A DNA stretch of 40,026 bases, taken from the NCBI GenBank assembly GCA_034439475.1, contig JAWXAN010000078.1, positions 1-40,026 of the forward strand, read 5' to 3'. Of this stretch, positions 7,140 to 14,949 are shown one piece after another. A program made the translations under genes and the position numbers. The stretch comes from Candidatus Zixiibacteriota bacterium (GTDB taxonomy: Bacteria; Zixibacteria; MSB-5A5; GN15; FEB-12). The notes under the pieces are model-generated. The model did no database searches, was not told the DNA's origin, and saw only the letters and a list, made by a program, of their open reading frames with translations. How positions within the stretch are numbered: the stretch's first letter is position 1; each line of letters starts with the position of its first letter.

Positions 7140-8984
7140 TTAGTCTTTTAGCGAATCGGGAAAATTGCGGTCGTAGAGTATTTTGAAGCGGCAGACAAAG
7201 CCGTCGGCGGTTGTCCATGGCAGGAATGGATCGTCGCGCAATCCAGTGAAGGCCCTTAGCCCGTTCCTGAGTCGCTGGAAGTCTTTCTGGTTCCAAGTGC
7301 GTGAGCGTTCTTTGGTGTCCCAATTCAAGCGTCCCTTCCCTTCGGCGAATTCCGTCAGCAAATCCCATAGCCTGTTGGGGAGTTTGGTTTTCATGTTCTC
7401 GAACCCCATTTCAAAGGCGGTATAAATTTCATACTTACCGTTCGAATAGACTTTTGCGGCATCTAATCCCACGATTTCAATTGTGATATCTTCCCACTTT
7501 GTGCCCTCAGGAAGATTCAGACGCTTGCCAGCCGATTCCCTCTTTTTTGTCACAAATGTCCCCGTAATCATGCTAAGCAGTGAGTCTACAGGAACATCGC
7601 CTCCGGCAATTAGACCCTTATGAAGCGATACAAACTTTTCCAGTACTTCGCACACCTGATGACCATGGTGCTTATGGAGCTCATACAGCCGAGTAGCGTT
7701 CTCCGCGGTCTTCCCATCGAGCGATGTTACAATAGTTGAGATGAGACCGCTATGCTCCTCGTAAAAGGCGGTCTCGCTGTTTTGCTGGTAGTCCCGTCCA
7801 GCCTTAATAATCAGTTCCACCATAGCGCGACCGTCTCCTTTTGTGACAGGATCCAACGGCATTTTGATTTTGTACATCTCTTCCGGGTCTTCATCCTCCA
7901 AGCAGTTTTGGATAATAGCCAATCGTCTTCCGATGCATTGAGAGCAGACCCCGCAATGTGTGTTTATCGTATCACCCGACCGAATATGACTACAACTTGC
8001 CGTAAAGCGAATTAAGCTTTGCCCGCCATGAACCTTGATAGCACGGACAACATCCGCCTTTGTGTGCCAAAAGAATGGATTATGGACTCCGAAATTAATC
8101 CCAAACAAAGCCGAATAAAACTTGGATAGTCCTTTCAGAGCTTTCGGATGCGTGGTTCGGCTTGCTCTTGAACCCAGAAGCGAAGGCGCAATCTTTAGAT
8201 TCGAGCTGGTTATCCCATTCTCGTAAAAGCTGATGTCCGACAGTTGGCTCATTCGAGCGACCACCGCCGCCAGCGAAGCATATAGAAACGACCGAGTTCG
8301 CTGGTGGGTATCTTTGGTGATCTTTTCCTGCTTGTTTACCCAGACCGGAATGTGGAGCAGTCGGCTTTCGCTTCCAGTAAGGTCCTGAAAGTCCTTCAAC
8401 AATGTCCGCTGGAGCTTGTCGGTCTGCGGAGCCGAGCGGTGGCTCAACAACACTATCTTGCCTTTTCTCGTTTTGACAGCCTCGCACAGACCCGCGAGCG
8501 AATCCAAGCCGCCCGAAAAAAGCATCACTTCGTCTGGCCGAAACCATGGTTGCCCTTCCTCAAATTCAAAATACTCCTCGAATTTGTGCTCCTTTTTGAT
8601 TGGACGGAAAATAAACGAATAGTAGTCGCCAGAGAGAAACTCCAGAGCTTCAGTCAGAGCATTACTTACAGTTTCAGACTTCCAAACTGTGAGATTCCGC
8701 ACTGGAATGTGGAATCTCAGCTCCCTTTTCCAATTGGCTCCGTCGGCGGGAAGTGTATTTCCTCCCCGTGTGGCCGCCTGATCCCCTGAGTAGACATAGC
8801 CCGCTATCTCAAGCAGGTCTAAAAGCAGGGGAGGAGGATTCTGAACTAATTTACGGCTTATGTTTGAAATTTTTAGATGAACATTGTTTGATCCGGGTAT
8901 CGCATTGAGCAATATAACGTTTTCGCCCAACTTGCTTCTTGGCGGACGATCGGGCCCGCACCAGATATCAATTGGTCCAGCCAT
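7140..8984 (-). CDS. QueC-like (7-cyano-7-deazaguanine synthase-like) defence-associated protein
   Basis: A 614-residue protein built around a QueC-type ATP-pyrophosphatase. The PP-loop is SGGLDS (157-162). The zinc site is C331, C344, C347 and C350 (SCSHIR...THCGVCSQC), matching the four-cysteine arrangement of QueC, which makes preQ0 from CDG with ATP. QueC is only about 230 residues; here a 150-residue N-terminal extension and a 250-residue C-terminal extension are added, as in QatC of the Qat anti-phage system and related defence proteins. No folE, queD, queE or tgt is nearby, so ordinary queuosine synthesis is unlikely. It is the last gene of a tight operon, 4 bases after the MGH gene, whose product is the likely partner or substrate. 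The role in defence is inference from context. Confidence 0.85.
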   Translation of the reverse strand: MAGPIDIWCGPDRPPRSKLGENVILLNAIPGSNNVHLKISNISRKLVQNPPPLLLDLLEIAGYVYSGDQAATRGGNTLPADGANWKRELRFHIPVRNLTVWKSETVSNALTEALEFLSGDYYSFIFRPIKKEHKFEEYFEFEEGQPWFRPDEVMLFSGGLDSLAGLCEAVKTRKGKIVLLSHRSAPQTDKLQRTLLKDFQDLTGSESRLLHIPVWVNKQEKITKDTHQRTRSFLYASLAAVVARMSQLSDISFYENGITSSNLKIAPSLLGSRASRTTHPKALKGLSKFYSALFGINFGVHNPFFWHTKADVVRAIKVHGGQSLIRFTASCSHIRSGDTINTHCGVCSQCIGRRLAIIQNCLEDEDPEEMYKIKMPLDPVTKGDGRAMVELIIKAGRDYQQNSETAFYEEHSGLISTIVTSLDGKTAENATRLYELHKHHGHQVCEVLEKFVSLHKGLIAGGDVPVDSLLSMITGTFVTKKRESAGKRLNLPEGTKWEDITIEIVGLDAAKVYSNGKYEIYTAFEMGFENMKTKLPNRLWDLLTEFAEGKGRLNWDTKERSRTWNQKDFQRLRNGLRAFTGLRDDPFLPWTTADGFVCRFKILYDRNFPDSLKD

Positions 8985-8988
8985 TGGC

Positions 8989-9756
8989 CTATACGCTCCG
9001 CCTGAACTCAGATCGAATCTTCTTGAACGCTATATGGGCAAATTGAGAAACATCCTTGTGTGAAAGTCTGCCTTCCCATCGCGCCTTGCCAAACCAACCC
9101 GGAGTAAACTCATCGGCGATTCGTACCGTTTGCCGAACATGAAGATCAAATGCCCTACTGAAATCAGAGTGTTCCTTAATGTTGGCAAAGGCTTTCCCGT
9201 GGCCGACATGATAGGGAAGCTCCCGTCCGAGGTAATAGTTCAAATAATGTGATGTAAACGATGCGAAAAATTCATGCATTGTATGGCCGAGCATCGAAGA
9301 CTTGAGATTCGCCTGAAGCGCTTGTCTGGCTTGAGCCGGATCAAAGCCAAAGAGAGTCTGTGAGGCTGAGGCCGTCTGATTGACCAGAACCTTGGTGAAG
9401 CTGTCCTGGGCTATTTCGGCGATGTCAGACCGAGCACGGGCCTTGGCTGCGGCTGCAGTGGCCTTCTCTTTGAAGGCATTGACATAATCAAAAAGCGAGG
9501 GACTGGATGGCAGTGAGAAACCTGCAGTGCGAAGCGACGCATCCGGGCTTTTGGATTGGAGAGCGTCGATAAATCCGAAAATAGTGGTCAGAGTCTCAGT
9601 GAATCCGATATCCTGAGGCACACGCCCAAGTCCGGTATATGCCGCCCAGTAAGTTTCGTGCGCGAGTTCTTCTGCTGTTGCTCCATCAGCGAGCAACTCG
9701 ATGACCCTCTTCCACCGGTGAGTGCGAGGTAGTCGGCTGAGTCTTAGGTGTCCCAT
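8989..9756 (-). CDS. Uncharacterised helical protein with N-terminal MGHLRL, partner of the QueC-like enzyme
   Basis: A 255-residue, mostly helical protein I cannot place in a named family. It has no signal peptide or membrane helix. The N-terminus MGHLRLSRLPRTHRW is notable: Met removal would expose Gly, and the same first six residues, at exact DNA identity over 17 bases, begin a truncated gene at 14033. Residues 85-135 are Ala-rich and helical. The C-terminus (about 165-255) carries several His and aromatic residues (HEFFASFTSHYLNYYLG, then YHVGHGKAF). It lies 12 bases after the PLD gene and 4 bases before the QueC-like gene. QueC-like enzymes of Qat and type IV CBASS act with a small partner protein; this protein occupies that position. 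Its function is unknown. Confidence 0.75.
   Translation of the reverse strand: MGHLRLSRLPRTHRWKRVIELLADGATAEELAHETYWAAYTGLGRVPQDIGFTETLTTIFGFIDALQSKSPDASLRTAGFSLPSSPSLFDYVNAFKEKATAAAAKARARSDIAEIAQDSFTKVLVNQTASASQTLFGFDPAQARQALQANLKSSMLGHTMHEFFASFTSHYLNYYLGRELPYHVGHGKAFANIKEHSDFSRAFDLHVRQTVRIADEFTPGWFGKARWEGRLSHKDVSQFAHIAFKKIRSEFRRSV
9740..9756. repeat. 17-bp direct repeat, copy 1 (MGHLRL start)
   Basis: AGTCTTAGGTGTCCCAT is identical to 14017-14033. On the minus strand it is ATGGGACACCTAAGACT, the first codons of the MGH gene. The match stops abruptly on both sides. Confidence 0.9.
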
Positions 9757-9768
9757 AAGTGACCAGCT

Positions 9769-11046
9769 CTATTGCAGTTGACTTACTTTGAATCCGAAGT
9801 AGTGAAGCACTTTCGTGGTTCTGCCATTAACCACGGGTATGTCTTGCCCGTTTATCCACCCAACCAATTCCTGAACACACGAACGCCCAAAATGAGCCAA
9901 TTTCCAATCAGAATTGTAGATCAGATTGCCCATTCTAACGTGTGCAGCGTCTTTTCCGTGAACCAAGTATGCCAAGTTATGACGAAGACGTTTGGCCTCG
10001 TTGTCTTCAAAGAAAACCTTTTGCAAAGTCGGCTCACCACCTTTGTGATATCGGCGTGTTTCAAGAAAGGCATGCACACTGCGTAACGCACTAAACAACT
10101 CAGAGTCCGTACTTTTTAGGATATTATCTTTGGTTTCCATTACCTTCAGAATTTGCGGATAACTGATTGGTATGAGAACATCGTCAAAGTACTTCCAGCC
10201 CTTATCGAGCCACTCTTTAGCTAACGCCGTAATTTGATTAGTTCGCTCACTCTTAGAATTAGCAATCGGATCCCTCCACTTGTCTCCGCCCGCCCGAGCT
10301 TCTCTAATCCAGCTAATGAACCCGTCGATTTCAAGACGTTCCGGCAATGCCTTCTCGTCAACTTTTCGTCTGTCAAGCGAGCGATAGGCATCTCTGATCT
10401 CGAAAATTGCATTGACACATTCTTGGAAGGATTTCCGGTAGCTTTCCTGAAATGCAGACGCTTCATCAATCTTCTTCCGCTCGCGAGTAATATTGCCCGG
10501 CGCTACACTCTTAAACTTCGCTATTACACTTGCATCAAAATCGCCTACCTCTTCGACCGCTTTTCGATACGATTCATACAACTGTCTATATTGCTGCATG
10601 CTTTGCAAATCGAGAACCGCGGCCTGAGTCCAAAAATCATTAAATAGGCTTGCCAGGTCGTCAAATCTCGAATCTGAGGAATCTACGGTGATGAGAATCT
10701 CCTGATTGGTGTTCAGAGCACTACTCGTCAAATTAGCCGAGCCCACCAGCGCAACATCACTCCCAAAAATGTAGAGCTTAGGATGAAAAGAGTGATGCGA
10801 GAAGTACCTTGCCTCGACACCCTCTATTTTCATAAGTTCGCCCAGAGCTTTGGGACTTGTAGGGAATCCCAGCCTTATAATGAGCCTGACCTTACAGCCT
10901 TGATCAACCAAATACTGTATAAAAGAAACATCTGTGAAGAATGCGACTGCGATGAAAACGTCCCGAGGCTCTCGTCCGTATTTTTTCAAACCATTTTCAA
11001 CAAAGTCACTTCGACTATTGGTATTAGTGAATAACTCGGGTTTCAT
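9769..11046 (-). CDS. Phospholipase-D-family (HKD) protein, probable nuclease
   Basis: A 425-residue protein whose first 125 residues form one PLD half-site: FHPKLYIFG with H88 and K90, followed by VGSANLTSSAL (GSANLT at 102-107), the HxK...GSxN signature. A single half-site usually acts as a homodimer. The remaining 300 residues are helical and charged and unknown to me. PLD-type domains in defence loci (for example DISARM DrmC, or N-terminal domains on SNF2 proteins) are usually nucleases. The start overlaps the HEPN gene's stop by four bases (ATGA), so the two are translationally coupled. The MGH gene follows after 12 bases. Confidence 0.82.
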   Translation of the reverse strand: MKPELFTNTNSRSDFVENGLKKYGREPRDVFIAVAFFTDVSFIQYLVDQGCKVRLIIRLGFPTSPKALGELMKIEGVEARYFSHHSFHPKLYIFGSDVALVGSANLTSSALNTNQEILITVDSSDSRFDDLASLFNDFWTQAAVLDLQSMQQYRQLYESYRKAVEEVGDFDASVIAKFKSVAPGNITRERKKIDEASAFQESYRKSFQECVNAIFEIRDAYRSLDRRKVDEKALPERLEIDGFISWIREARAGGDKWRDPIANSKSERTNQITALAKEWLDKGWKYFDDVLIPISYPQILKVMETKDNILKSTDSELFSALRSVHAFLETRRYHKGGEPTLQKVFFEDNEAKRLRHNLAYLVHGKDAAHVRMGNLIYNSDWKLAHFGRSCVQELVGWINGQDIPVVNGRTTKVLHYFGFKVSQLQ

Positions 11047-12491
11047 GTTTCCTCACTCTTATCGGCTGGCCTTCCATTCCACAACCATTCATTCCAATCC
11101 GGTTTCTTATACTGCGAATTCAAATGTAGGATTTTTTTTGCGATTCGACGTCCATACTCTTCAAGACGAGGCATAATGTCAATATCCGTTTTCTTTATCT
11201 CGCTACCGTGTACGATTTTGCTTCTGATTCCATAGGCCCGTTTGAAGAACTCATCGACGCTTTTTCGTTCTTCGGGTGACTCCCCGATTAGCAATGCGGC
11301 TCGAATTCCTAATCTAAAACTTAATCCTTCCCCGCCACCTTCGTTAAGTAATAGAGCCTCGAATCCCATGAAATAGTCTAAAACCCTGTCCTGCCAGTCT
11401 GGGCCGGAACACGCTCGACTGATTCTGCGAAAGCCTATTGTTGAAGCGTGATCCTTCGATTCTTCACTGCCGATTAATTGATTAAAGAGTAATATAATTT
11501 CTTTAGCATCGGTCTTATGTATCCGATATAGAGTGCCACCACGAGCGTACAATCCCTCCGGAGGCGCGGACATCCAGGGGGACTTACCCAGGTCCTTCGT
11601 TTCTTCAATTGTCGCCCCCAACCGGACATTTCCATCCTTCAATAATCTCAAACTATCTACAGCAGCTCTAAAGTGCTCCATCGCCCTCGACATTAAACTC
11701 TCGTGCTTAGGAGCTTGCAACGCTGACATGTTGATCTCGTCTCCACCCAGCCTCGGCAATGTTTCGCGATACTGTAACAGAGTCTGAATCACATACGCTT
11801 CTGGCGGCACCTCACTTATCCCAAACCAATGGTGCAATGGATATTGATAAAGTAAGATGGGGTTATCATTTAGAAAATTCACTAACATTTCAGGAGTCAA
11901 CATCTTTACATGGAAGTTGGGTAGAAGCTCAATTTGCTCCAATTCACAGCTGCAATTTTCAGCGATGGCCGAGATTACGACCTCGACTGAAGTGGTTTTA
12001 AGCGATTCCGTCGATTTGAAAAGGACAGACTCAAAGTGATTTTCGTTGTATGTTAGGTAATGATCGTTGCATGTGAAGTACTGAGCGAGTAGTTCTTTCC
12101 AAAATTGAAAGAATGTGAGTCTGATTGCACTATTGCAGGTTCCGAACATTTTGTCGATATGGGGAGCAAGGAGTTTGTCACATTTAGCGGCTGTCTCCGT
12201 TGCGCGCCTAAGTTTGACCCCTTGTTCATCCATTGTAATGTATTCGTAGGCCCAAGAGACGTCAAAGATACGCTGATCAAATAATTGAAGGCGTTTATCT
12301 TCTCGCAGCCTTACCTTGCTATACGACCCCCAATTCATTTTGCCCGCTTCGTCTACTTTGTTTAGGAACGACAGGGAATTGACAAGCAAATTTCTAAGTA
12401 GGTTGACGAGGTCATGACTCAGATCCAATTCGCTGGATTGATTTGAAATAGATCCGGCTGACTGAGACTTTTTCTTAATTGGCTTTTCCAT
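11043..12491 (-). CDS. HEPN-domain protein (ApeA-like), first gene of the QueC-like cluster
   Basis: A 482-residue protein. The C-terminal 150 residues look like an Apea-like HEPN domain: the region DRVLDYFMGFEALLLNEGG, then SFRLGIRAALLIG, and the RNase motif RSKIVHG (R423, H428; R-X4-H). HEPN proteins of this type are typically metal-independent RNases used in abortive infection. The N-terminal 330 residues are unassigned and may sense a trigger. The ATG at 12491 has no clear Shine-Dalgarno sequence; a 209-base gap separates it from the membrane-protein genes, so a promoter probably lies there. Domain assignment is by motif only; the toxin role is inferred. Confidence 0.75.
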   Translation of the reverse strand: MEKPIKKKSQSAGSISNQSSELDLSHDLVNLLRNLLVNSLSFLNKVDEAGKMNWGSYSKVRLREDKRLQLFDQRIFDVSWAYEYITMDEQGVKLRRATETAAKCDKLLAPHIDKMFGTCNSAIRLTFFQFWKELLAQYFTCNDHYLTYNENHFESVLFKSTESLKTTSVEVVISAIAENCSCELEQIELLPNFHVKMLTPEMLVNFLNDNPILLYQYPLHHWFGISEVPPEAYVIQTLLQYRETLPRLGGDEINMSALQAPKHESLMSRAMEHFRAAVDSLRLLKDGNVRLGATIEETKDLGKSPWMSAPPEGLYARGGTLYRIHKTDAKEIILLFNQLIGSEESKDHASTIGFRRISRACSGPDWQDRVLDYFMGFEALLLNEGGGEGLSFRLGIRAALLIGESPEERKSVDEFFKRAYGIRSKIVHGSEIKKTDIDIMPRLEEYGRRIAKKILHLNSQYKKPDWNEWLWNGRPADKSEET

Positions 12492-12700
12492 TTAAACTAA
12501 TCAATAAGCGCCTAATCGCGTACTAAACCTACGAAATCTAAAGTGTTCGACTCGGGAATGAAACAATATTTTGAAGTCCACGCAAGGCACGGGGCAGTAA
12601 AGGGCCATGAACTCTGGTCAGAGTAGCCATTGTAACACCAGAATTGACACTGGATGCTCCTTTCGAGCATGGAAAGATCCGCCTCGCTCGATTTTGATTG
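12492..12700. other. Gap between the membrane-protein pair and the HEPN cluster
   Basis: A 209-base intergenic stretch. ATGCTC (12654-12659) and GAGCAT (12665-12670) form a small hairpin without a T run, possibly at the 3' end of the membrane-protein transcript. The HEPN promoter is expected near 12500-12560 (minus strand) but no consensus boxes stand out. Confidence 0.35.
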
Positions 12701-13261
12701 TCACCAATCTCTCTCACCCAATGCAGAATCCCTGAGTTTCTTTCCAAAATAGAAAGGCAGCCCCAAGCCGAGGATGATCGCAATCACTCCAATCACCACT
12801 ACCCAGCAGGCGTCGCTATAGAGCGCTGGCGCAGACAGTGTTACAAAGGCGCTGGATCCCAGAAAAGCAAAATAGAATGTTTTAATGATATCGGGAGGCA
12901 ATAGCCACAACCCGTAACGATCCGCGAAGGCCCTTGACGTCCTTGGCCAGGAATCAAGGATGAAACCCGTCATTCCAAGTCGTACTTCAATTTTAGCCAA
13001 CTGCAGGGTAATGTATCTGGAGTTATAACCCAGAGCAAGCGTGTACGCAGTCCCTATTAACAATAAGACAATCACACCCGACGAACCAACCTGAAATACT
13101 TTGGAAGTAACATCCTCCTTGATAAGCCAGATATAGCCGCCAAGTGCAGGGGTCAGTATTGCGACATACTTGATTACTTCCTGTTCACGTTGCCTTAATG
13201 CCGCAAGTAAAACTTGGTGAAATTCCGCCGCTGTCTGTGTTGCTCTTTCCTCAGGCGTCAT
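12701..13261 (-). CDS. Four-helix membrane protein, second of an overlapping pair
   Basis: A 186-residue protein with two pairs of hydrophobic segments. After the N-terminal helix MTPEERATQTAAEFHQVLL, segments fall near residues 30-48 and 58-78, then, after a soluble stretch of about 50 residues, near 128-148 and 152-172. The start codon at 13261 overlaps the stop of the upstream membrane gene (ATGA), which is why I prefer it to a longer reading to 13300. Two adjacent 4TM proteins inside a defence island suggest membrane effectors or an effector/regulator pair, comparable to SLATT or Pycsar TM proteins, but I cannot name a family. Confidence 0.72.
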   Translation of the reverse strand: MTPEERATQTAAEFHQVLLAALRQREQEVIKYVAILTPALGGYIWLIKEDVTSKVFQVGSSGVIVLLLIGTAYTLALGYNSRYITLQLAKIEVRLGMTGFILDSWPRTSRAFADRYGLWLLPPDIIKTFYFAFLGSSAFVTLSAPALYSDACWVVVIGVIAIILGLGLPFYFGKKLRDSALGERDW

Positions 13262-13932
13262 TCGATATTCCCTTCTTTGGCATTCGGTTCCTCGATCCAC
13301 TTTTTCAGGTCATTACGGATATCACGCTTACTCTGCTCGAATGGGTATGCCTGCATATTCTTAGCCACTAAGAATATGCACAGGAAAAGGCCTAATGCAA
13401 TTAGCACTATCACAACAATCTTCTCGGTTACCAACATCTGACTGCAACAGATATAGTGCAGAAAGATCATAACCAACCAACCGATTGCGATTCCCACTGA
13501 AAAAAGGCAAATTCGTAGCAACCACGACGCACGCTTCTTGGCGGTGTGGGACTGATCTGCGGAAGCATATACCTCACTCAGCAACTCGATTTGAAATTCG
13601 GATTTATCAAGAGTAGCAGTTAGCTTTTCCTTGTCAATCCAAGGCACCTGGATAGACCGTGAGGCGAATGTGGCAAACATTGCCAGCGAAGGAAGCACCA
13701 GAAGCAGGAATGGAATCAGGTACGCTAAAGAAAGTGTTGTTAGTTCTGTCTTGAAAAGCTCCAGAAAAGCAACAATAAATAGTGTGTTGATTGCCAGAAA
13801 CAGGGCTAACGTGTTTTCAACCTTCATTCGCCCCGAGACTACAAATTCAAACATTGCCCAGATAGGTTGAGATGCCTGTTCGAGTTGCTTCGATTTTTCC
13901 TCTTTAGAGTCCACGTCTGTAATCCTTATCAC
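13258..13932 (-). CDS. Four-helix membrane protein, first of an overlapping pair
   Basis: A 224-residue protein with a charged cytosolic-like N-terminus, two hydrophobic segments near 40-60 and 68-90 (NTLALFLAINTLFIVAF, then LIPFLLLVLPSLAMF), a linker of about 50 residues, and two more near 143-163 and 170-195, ending in a charged tail. The two-plus-two layout with a helical linker resembles SLATT- and PycTM-like effector domains, though I see no decisive signature. It overlaps the next gene by four bases and lies 5 bases after the truncated MGH reading frame. Confidence 0.72.
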   Translation of the reverse strand: MIRITDVDSKEEKSKQLEQASQPIWAMFEFVVSGRMKVENTLALFLAINTLFIVAFLELFKTELTTLSLAYLIPFLLLVLPSLAMFATFASRSIQVPWIDKEKLTATLDKSEFQIELLSEVYASADQSHTAKKRASWLLRICLFSVGIAIGWLVMIFLHYICCSQMLVTEKIVVIVLIALGLFLCIFLVAKNMQAYPFEQSKRDIRNDLKKWIEEPNAKEGNIE

Positions 13933-13937
13933 TTCAC

Positions 13938-14033
13938 TTATTCAATTCTCGTTTTTTCGCAGTTTACGCCCGCTACTTCCTTCCTCTGGCCCCGAAGGTG
14001 TCGAATAGTAATGCCAAGTCTTAGGTGTCCCAT
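13938..14033 (-). pseudogene. Truncated MGHLRL gene (5' remnant)
   Basis: One base after the nuclease stop codon, an ATG opens 31 codons starting MGHLRLG, then unrelated-looking sequence, to a TAA at 13938. The first 17 bases are identical to the start of the MGH gene at 9756. This looks like the 5' end of a second MGH gene cut by a rearrangement; downstream sequence shows at most faint similarity to the intact gene. Confidence 0.6.
14017..14033. repeat. 17-bp direct repeat, copy 2 (MGHLRL start)
   Basis: Identical to 9740-9756, in the same orientation. Deleting the DNA between the two copies would place the intact MGH gene one base after the nuclease stop codon. Confidence 0.9.
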
Positions 14034-14034
14034 T

Positions 14035-14850
14035 TCACACCCCACCTTCGAGCGGGCTTACGTCCCCGCATTCCAATTCTCCTCCATTTCGGACAAGAAA
14101 ATATACTTTGCAGGTGCCTTCAATCGACGTGACGATGGCTTTCATTTCGGCTTCTGTTAGAAGTTCTGCGGCATCAGTGATGACTCTCAGGACTGTATAT
14201 CTCTTCCGTTTGCAGATTTCGTCGCACTGTGTGTCCCGGAGCTTCTGAGTCAGAAAATCTGCTTCAGTGGGATGAAACCTTAGCACGCGCCTGTAGTGCT
14301 GCGCCCCATCAACCTGAATGACTAACTTCTTGGAATTGATTACAATGTCTGGTTTAAACTTTGTGTCAGGGAACTTCTTATTTTCCAAAATGGTAGTATT
14401 TAGATAACATTGTCGCACCAAATCTTTGACCAACTCCTCTCGCTTCCACAGCTGAGTATCTTCCCCCTGATCGATTGCCGCCACACAATCTTGCCAATAC
14501 TCGATAATGGCACTAAGGGCTCCACTCGTCTCGAGACTCTGCCGATCTGAAATTTTAAATCCCGTCCAACCGGTTCCCTTTTCGGGTATTATTTTAAACG
14601 ATCGAGCAACGCCTTGCTTAAGTCTCTTTGGTAACCAAAAGTAGACCTTAATGCCTCCACGTTTTCTCAGATCAAACGAAAGGCGTCTCATGTTCCGGTA
14701 TTTCAGGTAGACGCTCGGTACACTTTGAGGAAGACGCTTGTTAATATCCTGGTATTTAGCACACGACAACTTGCCCTTGATATACTTCACCATCTTCATC
14801 GTTTCGGAGTAATCCACGCCTACAATGCTTCGAACTGTTTGATAATTCAC
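14035..14850 (-). CDS. PD-(D/E)XK-like nuclease (DUF559/Vsr-like C-terminus)
   Basis: A 271-residue protein. The C-terminal half carries a Vsr/DUF559-style core: FKPDIVI (D168), a strand KKLVIQVDGAQHY (Q179-V180-D181), then a helix with D206/D210 and the strand RYTVLRV. In this group the second motif is normally E-V-D-G; here the Glu is Gln, which could lower activity or shift the active site. The N-terminal half is unknown and probably binds DNA or the partner. It lies 99 bases after the methylase gene and before the truncated MGH start, so it is likely part of the methylase/helicase module. Nuclease function is inferred from motif spacing. Confidence 0.65.
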   Translation of the reverse strand: MNYQTVRSIVGVDYSETMKMVKYIKGKLSCAKYQDINKRLPQSVPSVYLKYRNMRRLSFDLRKRGGIKVYFWLPKRLKQGVARSFKIIPEKGTGWTGFKISDRQSLETSGALSAIIEYWQDCVAAIDQGEDTQLWKREELVKDLVRQCYLNTTILENKKFPDTKFKPDIVINSKKLVIQVDGAQHYRRVLRFHPTEADFLTQKLRDTQCDEICKRKRYTVLRVITDAAELLTEAEMKAIVTSIEGTCKVYFLVRNGGELECGDVSPLEGGV

Positions 14851-14949
14851 TTGTCTCCCAGTCTCTCTTTTCTTCCTATGTGAGCCCAGTACTCAACGAA
14901 GTTTATCCGCTCTTCATCGTAAGGAAGCCGCCCCCGCTTGAGATAATGA

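Noticed and set aside
8304-8789. 161-codon plus-strand open frame inside the QueC-like gene
   Set aside because: It lies opposite the PP-loop domain; no domain or start signal, and the minus-strand gene is well supported.
7140-8984. Housekeeping queuosine-pathway queC
   Set aside because: The protein is more than twice the normal length, sits in a defence cluster, and no folE, queD, queE, queF or tgt is nearby.
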